In this document: one piece after another, positions 56,542 to 64,000 of the stretch
How the letters are laid out: each line of letters begins with the position of its first letter
Position numbering within the stretch: position 1 is the first letter of the stretch
From: Boswellia sacra
Lineage: Eukaryota; Streptophyta; Magnoliopsida; Sapindales; Burseraceae
Direction of reading: 5' to 3'
NCBI GenBank assembly: GCA_013180625.2
Contig: SNVD02009955.1
Coordinates: 248,001 to 312,000 of the forward strand
DNA length: 64,000 bases
The notes under the pieces: model-generated
Seen by the model: only the letters and a program-made list of their open reading frames with translations
What the model was told of the DNA's origin: nothing
Database searches by the model: none
Program-made: the position numbers and the translations under genes

Positions 56542-56553
56542 GCTCTGATACCA
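56542..56553 (-). other. PBS of Copia-3
   Basis: Minus strand TGGTATCAGAGC, two bases after the 5' LTR, complementary to the 3' end of initiator tRNA-Met. Confidence 0.95.
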
Positions 56554-56555
56554 CT

Positions 56556-56955
56556 TGTTGGGATGTAATGATCAACTCAGAACAGAATTTGGGAGAAAAA
56601 TTACTTGTATTAACAGAGAAAATTAATGTACAAGAATTATACAAAAACTCCCCTAAAATTTCTGGAGCTCTCCTGGCTCTCTCTCTCAATCCTAAACTCT
56701 CTGGTTTAGACTCTGGACTCTCTCTGGAATCTCTCTGATGCTTAAACAAGGCAGAATTCGTCCCATATTTATAGGGAAAATTCTGCATACAAATTCAAAT
56801 CAAATTTGGCTACTTCCTTTGATTTTCAAAATTGGAGGTGCCTAACAAATTTGACTCTCAATGCATTCACATGGGAGGGATTCTGGAAGCCATGCATGTC
56901 ATGCATGAGCTCAGCAGAATTCTAGAACTCATGCATGTCATGCATGAGCTCATCA
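56556..56955 (-). repeat. 5' LTR of Copia-3
   Basis: A 400-bp LTR, TGATGAGCTC to ATCCCAACA on the minus strand. U3 starts with two copies of CATGCATGACATGCATGAGCTC-like sequence holding RY motifs (CATGCATG). A TATA box (TATAAATATGG) lies at about 56765-56773. Confidence 0.97.
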
Positions 56956-56960
56956 TGAAT

Positions 56961-59900
56961 TACAACAAGAAACTAAAGCTAACTGATTTCTTTTTTAGTA
57001 ATAAAAGACTAAATGAGCTACCTTAGGATCAAATTAGTTTCTAGTTGATTCTGCGTTATCTCACAATCTGGCACTTTCTCATCAAGCTAGTATCGTTGAA
57101 GAACATGTAATTGCCCTACATTAGATTGAAAGCATTAGTAGAAATAGCTATCTATTTTGAAAAGGCTTTCAAAAAATCTGCCCTACAATAACTCAAACCA
57201 AAAGTAGTTAATGAAATAATAAAGAATAAATTGTACACATTAGCAAACAAGGACACCTTAAAATATGTAAAAATTTGCAATCCCAAACCTTGCATCATCA
57301 TGTAATCATATTTAAAAAAGAAATACATATTTCAAAAGCTACAATTTATTTAAGTCAAGAGTAAATTAATTGAATGCTTTTACAAGAATACACAACGAGC
57401 TCGACTACAAGCAAGTGCTTGGTTTAGTACTTTAGTTAGAGCCTTGAGATAAAAGAAAATTGAATTCTCCTAAATGCAACCATCTAACGCCTATAGACTT
57501 GTAGATGACCAAATGAGTTCATTAAGTGCCTAAATTTCAGAATATGCACCTTGGGTTGACAAATTCTTAGAGTAGATATCAAAACGTAAAATAATACAAC
57601 CACACGGGTTATTAGATGAATTTACATAAAAGGAAAGTTCATCTCTTATTCAAAGAGATAAGAACAGAAAAATACACAGCAGCAACAAAAATGCACAACA
57701 ATCTCAGCTAAGAAGAGAGAAAAATGCACAATGAAATCACTTTCGGAATAGATTTATTAGAAATGGTTTGCATATCTAATAAAAATCTGCCAATGAAATA
57801 GGTTGCATCACATATATGAAACCAAACTAGGCTAGTAAATAATTCTGCAAAAAATACGCTCACTTCTAAATAATAAGACTTAATAATTCTCAAAAAAAAA
57901 AAAAACAAAAATCTCAGTAGCATAAATCACTAGAATTTAAAAAATAAAATAAAATCATCAAAAAAAAAAAAAACTTACGGGGTTGAAAGTTGTTATCTGT
58001 ACTTGAGTTGAAAGCAATTCAGGTTTCTCGTAAGTTGGATTTTATGTAACCTTACAATTGTCGCTGTAAAAACGATAATAAAAATTAATAAATATATTCA
58101 GAGAGAGATTTGGCAAGGTTATAAGCTTCAAAACCAACTTTAGAAGCAGTGATTGGGTCCGGCTTAGCAGCTCCAAGGAGTCTTGAACACTTCTATGGCG
58201 GGTCAAGCTATTCTTTATGAGTATGTGGCTGACCTATAACGCCTTGTCAAGCAGCTAATCTTACTCATCAACCATTGTCAACTTCGAACCTCCCCTTTGA
58301 TGAAGACAACTCCAATAAAAGGAAGAGCCTGGTTAGGGAGTGTCTCAATTCATTGATATTTTTCTTATTTAAGAGAGGGATATAGCCACAAATATTATTG
58401 ATTAATTGAAATAAAGTTACACAATCATCATGTACTGCCCAAGAATAACATGCGCTTGATGATGATCTTGAAACTCAGATTCAACAATCTATGAAATTGG
58501 TTTGATAGAAGTCCAACAACAATTTTCTGTGAACAATTATTGTAGTGCAAGTTATTTGATGATTTATAAGTCCAAAATATCCTTAAAGTTAGATAATAAG
58601 TAAGACTAAATTATTAATTAATAAGTAACAACAAGCAAATACAAAATTACAAAATAAACAATAACTAAGAATTACAAATAGGGCCGAAAAATAAATTAAC
58701 AATAATTATAAATACAACAATAGGCTACTAAATTAATATTGTTTACAAACAAGTAAGAAAAAGTAAATAACAAATTAACAATAACTTTAAATAAATATGA
58801 ATAAATTAATAATTAATAATATACTAGGAACTACAAGTAACTTTTTAATTAAAAAGTAACACCAAGCAAAAAATAACTAGGAACTATAAACAGGCCTAGA
58901 GAATAAATTATCAATGACTATAAATATAACTATTGTCTAACTAACTGTTGTCTACAAACAAATAAAAAAACAAATAAAAAATTAAGTGTAAAAATCTACA
59001 ATTAATAAAAATATGAAAACATGACAGTTGGAACAATATAATGAGGATTTTGGGATCAACAATGCAAATAAGCATCCCTTGGCAATCCATGATGATATTC
59101 CAGCTCATTTCAAGAAGAAAAAAGAATTCGGATGGGATAATTCAAATACAACCGGCCAACACTTTGGTTTATTTTACTCTTCCAACCACAATAATAAATA
59201 AAGTTTAATGTGATTATGTCTAGACGCAAATACTGTGTTTGTTGAGTATTTTAATGCGTCTTATAATAATATGATGTGTCTTTTCAGGCATGTATGATGG
59301 TCTTGCAATGAGTGTGTTTTCATGTTTTTATTGTGTTTCATTATTAAAAAAGTAGTGGCCATTTCTAGCATGTTGTAAAGAGTGTTTTGTGTGCTTTTTT
59401 GCTTTTTTTTTTTTTAAATTTTGAATAGGTTATCCGTTATGTGAGTGAAAAGGGGCTCCAAAAAGAATATGTTTAAGAAGCCATCACGTTTTGCAAAGAA
59501 GTTATTATTGAATAAATTTGAACCTTTGTGGTGATTTCTCTCAAATTCTTATCTCTTGAGTGGATTCTCTTAGGTTGTGAATTATTCTTTGTAATTATGA
59601 ACCTTGGGGTGTTGTTTCTATATCCCTAAGCGATGAATTGATCTCAATTAATCTGAATTCTGTCTAATTCAATCACATTTCCTGTTTTCAATTCATAACA
59701 GCATTTGTTTGTGATTTTCTGTGTTCTTCCGATTCAAAACCGTATCACAACAGAACCTGAATATGAGCACTAGAGATTGAACTACATGTATATAGAGCAG
59801 AGCAAAGAGCTTAAGAGTTAAGCCTTGAAGAATTTAAGCGCATGGCACTTCACTTCACCATTGGAGAGAGATGGAGAAAAAGAAGAAGAACTGAAGAAGG

Positions 59901-60550
59901 TGAATCCGTGTATATGTAGATGAAGAAAGAGAGAATTGTAAGGGAAGAGAAATTTTAATGACTAAAAAAATGTAAGCATGCCTGTTGGGGATAGAGAAAA
60001 GGTTTTTTAGCTTAAAAAAATATGATCACTAACATTTAAATAATAAAGATGAAAACTTTTGTTATTGAATATTGTTTTACCCGTCTTCTTTTTGTAGGCC
60101 ATTTACTCCCACCTCCAAGTTATAATAACTAAAGGGGACAATTAATAAATTAAATAATAAAAATTAGTTTTTTCTACTGGTAGGCCTAATTATATTCAGC
60201 TTTTAATTATTAAATTTTTTAAAATAAAATAAAATTACTTCAATTTTTTACAGCCTGGTCTTTATGATCAAACTATATATACCTGAAAATAGGTAATAGA
60301 GCTTATTAAATTAAACATCAATCTTTGATTTAAATTTTAGGTTCGAACATACATTAATTAACCCTTTGTAAAGCAGTTCAATTTACAAACTGTAATACGA
60401 GCCATAGATGAAACTGCAAACATTGATCATATCAAGAAACAAAGCAAAATTGTGAAGGAGATAATTAACAAAATTGTGAAGGAGACAACATTTGACCAAT
60501 ATCTCAACATGCAAATCAACAACAACCAAGAAGTTAATAATATCCAGAAA
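56961..60550. other. AT-rich intergenic stretch, no gene seen
   Basis: No protein family, element end or RNA gene recognised. A short part (58548-58612) resembles 43051-43110 (CAAGTTATTTGAT, then AAGTCCAAAATAT), so it may be a scrap of the gag-only element family. Bases 58620-58990 are made of degenerate AT-rich repeats with AATAACTAGGAAC and AAATTAACAATAA. Confidence 0.5.
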
Positions 60551-63500
60551 TGTTAATAAGACATAAACAAATGTCTACGTATATACATAAGAGATCCCAA
60601 AATCGAGTACTTTGTGATCAGACTTCAAGGAACCATGTGACTTCCATAAGAAAACTGAATGACCCCATAAATTGTCTATTGAAGACTACAAAAGGCACTA
60701 AACATGAATGTAAGAACCATTATGCAAACAAATACAAATAATGTAGTAAAATTAAAAAATACACATACGTTAGTGCCAAAAGATCCAACAGGATGGTTTA
60801 TCTTAAGAATATCCCTTCCCTAGAGCAAACAAATTACCAAAAATCAGATTATCTATTAACTGCCTAACGCATTAAATCCAAATACCAAATACCAAAAATG
60901 CTTGCTAGACATGACAAGAGAAAAATATTGTAATTAGAATTTAAAGACAGTAGACAAACTTGGAAAAAAAATAGTTTTAACCAAAAAAAGTGATTCTATA
61001 TTTCACGAACATGTGAATCATTTGTTGGAAACAATAACCTTTACTTCATTAGGCATATCACCATTGACCAGCTTACCGATAAATAAATCTAATCTAGTGT
61101 AAACCAAAAATTAATAAAAACCATTTTACAAGAAAGAAATGTTTACGAGAGAATGTTCTGTCAAAAAAATAAAAATAAAAAATAAAGGAAAATCACCTCA
61201 GCTTCAAGCTCCTCCCATTCATGTCCAGTAGCATAACATCTTCAGCCTTCTTCTTTATAGAGGTCTCTGCTAAAAACCAAAGAAAGACACTCACATCAAT
61301 CATACATTTTTATTTCTCCTCTCAACACATACATGCACACATACCCACTCACATAAACATCATATATACATTCACTAAAAGAAAAAGTTGGATTACATGT
61401 CACTTTCTTTTTGTCATTTTGTAGGAAAGTAACCCAAGGTATTTGATATATGTCACTCTTCTTATGGGAATATATGAAATATAAAATTCCTGAAATGTCC
61501 CAAATCCTAATTGAATAAAATTTTCATCTCCCTCCCTTGCATCCCTATTTTCGGCGCTGACATTTCTTTCACTCTCCCTGCTTATTTTCCCTCTTTTTGA
61601 GTCCTGTCTCTCTCTAATTGCAATTTCTATAGGAAAATCTTCACTCTCTAGCCTGCAATTTTATCTAACTCTTCTCTTCCCTCTCCTCCTCATATTTTCA
61701 GCCAATAAACCCTAATTGGCATGCTATCCCTCTTCATCGGCTTTTCCTCTTCAATCGTATGGTCACGGTCATAAGTTTGACGAGTCCTTTCTTCATCAGA
61801 TTCAAGATCAAATCCTACACTCTCATCATTATCACGTTCGATTTTCACTCTCTTCATACATGCATGGGCCATGTCTTGCCTTGCTTAGAACACCTCTCTA
61901 TTGTCTAGCACGATCTGTTTATACTTTATGTATATCTTCATTAATATGTCCATCCAACGATAGTCTTTTATTTTTGTTTGATAAGTTTGCTTTTGTTCTG
62001 TTTGTTGTCTTATGAACCATTCTGTTCCAGTTTTTCCGAAGAGCAGTAAACTGATCTGGAAATAATATGGTTTTTATGATATTTTTGAACTTTAAATGAG
62101 TGATAATTCTCTCTTGTACTTTGTTTATATTTTATTGGAAAAATATAAAAATATAATTTAACTAAGACATTGGATTATTTATTTGTATTGTTAGGATGTC
62201 TAATTTAAGAATGTAAATATGAACTCTTTTATGTTTGAATGAGAAATAGTTAAAATTCTAATTTAATGAAGGCCTCTTAATTTTTTAGAATATTATTATT
62301 TCTGAAAAAATTCTTCAAAAACAAACTTTATATTTATTCCCAATTATATTTCCTTTTAATAGCTTCATACCGCCTTATTCCTCTTGTAAACAATTGAAAT
62401 TAAATTTATTTATATCATTTGGAAGAAGACTTGCTGGACAAATGAAGGCCTCAAAACTTTGTAAATTTTAACTTGGTGAAAATATATAATACAAGAGTAA
62501 ATTAGCTAAGAACAGATAGCTTGCTTCGGCTCTGTTTATGATTAGAACTCATGACATCATCCCTTTGAGATAACAAAACTATCTTCTATTACTTTATAGA
62601 ATTTTGTCTTCCAATCTTAATCAAAAGCTGATGGGTAAATAGTTGCCCTGCCCTGTATCAACATATCTGCTATACTTGTTCTGTTTTCGTACCAATATTA
62701 GCAGCACGAGGGGAGGACTTTTTGACTTTAGGACAATACCTTTAACATACCTCTCAACTGCTCAAGTCTTATATTTCTGATCTCTCTTTTACTCTGTGTA
62801 TGTTATTTAATTTTGTTGATTATTGTTTATATGATATTATTGATATTTGATTTATTATATTTAGATTTATTATAAATATTCCCAATAATATAAAGCCAAA
62901 GAGTATCTCATATGATTTGTTGGTTATTTGTTTAATATTAATTGTTTGTGTATATTTATGCTCTTATGTGATTATTTACGTTGCACAAACTATGTTATAA
63001 TAGACTACATATAATTTACTTATTATTAGATCCGATATATGAACATTATCTTTGACATATGTATGTGGAGTTTAATCTGTGAATTATAAATATGTGATTT
63101 AATTTTCTTGCCATCTCTGTGGAGCAACTTCATACTTTTTAATGGATCTATTATATGACTTCCTTTTAAGACTTATAATCGGTACTAACTACATGCTTAA
63201 CATGTAGACAACAAATCTGAGTGCATCTTTAATATATGCTATAAGTAGCTTGAAAAAGAGAATTCATATATTATTTAGAGTCTCTCATGTATGTACTTGG
63301 TTATTTTATTTTCATTTGTATTAATTAGTTATATACTTGATCTAATTTATTTTCTTGCTAAGAAAAGAAAATATCAAGCCAGTATGAATTATATAGTTTT
63401 GTATGCTTTTGGTTTAGTTTTATATATTTTCTTGTGCATTTATTAGCAAAATTTTAAAGTTGTGAAATTTTTAAACACAAAAGTTGCTATTGAAACAGTT

Positions 63501-64000
63501 TAGGTTAAATTGATCGGTAACATACTTTCCAACTACTATCTTGTAAGTATAATACCTTAAAGATATCAAAGAATAATAACATTCATATGATCATCAGTGC
63601 TTTATTTCAACCGTACAGATTTTATTTAAATTAAAGTTTAATATTTATGATATGTGGTTACTATTAAATATATGTGATATAAGTTATATGTGATATAAGT
63701 TTTGTGCATATTCTAGTAAATTTTGTAATTTGTTAATAAATTGGGGTTATCTTTTATGATTATTTTTTTATTCATACAATGTGTTTATTATGAGTTTTAT
63801 TTGAGTATACCAATTTATTATATTATTCTTCTCTTGTAGATATTGAAGTTTTCTTATTCAAAGAATATAAATAAATTGTAACGTGTAGTAGTTTTTATTA
63901 TCAAGACCTTTTGTTGGTCTTATTATACTCTAATAAATATTTCAGTTAAGAAAAAATATTATTGGTTAATTATTGCTTTTGCTTATAAGAAAAATTTATA
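60551..64000. other. AT-rich stretch to the window end, no supported gene
   Basis: The only gene-like hints are a CT-rich leader at 61560-61690 with a telo-box-like AAACCCTAA (61706-61714) on the plus strand, and an acidic 60-codon minus-strand open frame at 61690-61872 (MKRVKIERDNDESVGFDLES). The two point in opposite directions and neither leads into a longer coding sequence. Bases 62050-64000 are low-complexity AT sequence. Confidence 0.5.

Larger units (their letters stand above)
51299..56955 (-). mobile_element. Copia-3: young Tnt1-like Ty1/copia retrotransposon
   Basis: A 5657-bp element on the minus strand with 400/401-bp LTRs that differ by one inserted base. TGAAT at 51294-51298 and 56956-56960 is a perfect target duplication. 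PBS (56542-56553) and PPT (51700-51712) are in place. The sequence order is LTR, 0.75-kb leader, gag, protease, integrase, reverse transcriptase, RNase H, LTR, with Tnt1-type motifs throughout. The proteins are nearly intact in sequence but broken by single-base and short indels, mainly in runs of one base. Confidence 0.97.

Noticed and set aside
60775..61260. Two minus-strand exon-like pieces bounded by AG and GT (60775-60830 and 61198-61260)
   Set aside because: Joining them gives an immediate stop, and no protein family was recognised.

Overview
The window is nuclear DNA of a flowering plant, most likely a eudicot; the species cannot be named from the sequence. It is AT-rich, gene-poor and packed with plant transposable elements: Ty1/copia retrotransposons primed by initiator tRNA-Met, Ac-like hAT, Mutator-like (MULE), CACTA-like and MITE elements, and a LINE-derived retroposon. 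No bacterial operon, rRNA, functional tRNA or CRISPR is visible.

Layout. 1-4513: old copia element (Copia-1), cut by the window start, with LTRs, PBS and PPT but a reading frame full of stops. 4514-9330: broken host sequence with F-box/LRR-like exons, a small MITE, and a solo LTR (8129-8990, duplication ACCAT). 9331-11111: no gene seen. 11122-25611: a 14.5-kb MULE with a 9-10 bp target duplication, degenerate TIRs, subterminal arrays of a CGAGTGTCGA-type motif, a dead mudrA transposase on the minus strand and a DUF1985/ULP1 protease-like gene (KAONASHI type) on the plus strand. A MITE sits in its left TIR, a LINE-derived retroposon in its left array, and a CACTA-like element in the ULP gene. 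26689-31805: a complete hAT element (duplication CTTCCATC, matching TIRs, 722-aa spliced transposase).

The hAT lies just upstream of a host transcription unit (about 32003-40490) built from repeated exon modules. That unit is a paralogue of the 7.7-9.3 kb locus, and one of its introns holds a second copia element (Copia-2, minus strand, 32586-37593). 41374-43436: gag-only LTR element, stopped by a CACTA-like element without recognised transposase (43437-47767). 47944-49931: non-autonomous MULE with about 100-bp TIRs and a 10-bp duplication, carrying GC-richer cargo. 51299-56955: a very young Tnt1-like copia element (Copia-3, minus strand; LTRs differ by one base, duplication TGAAT). Both flanks of Copia-3, and everything to 64000, are AT-rich with no gene I can support.

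How parts relate. The host signal is one duplicated family of F-box/LRR-like and repeated-module exons, repeatedly hit by transposons. Relative ages can be read from decay. Copia-1 is old, with a deamination-type stop pattern; Copia-2 is intermediate. Copia-3 and the hAT are recent. The MULE is old enough to have lost its catalytic acids and to have taken at least three insertions.
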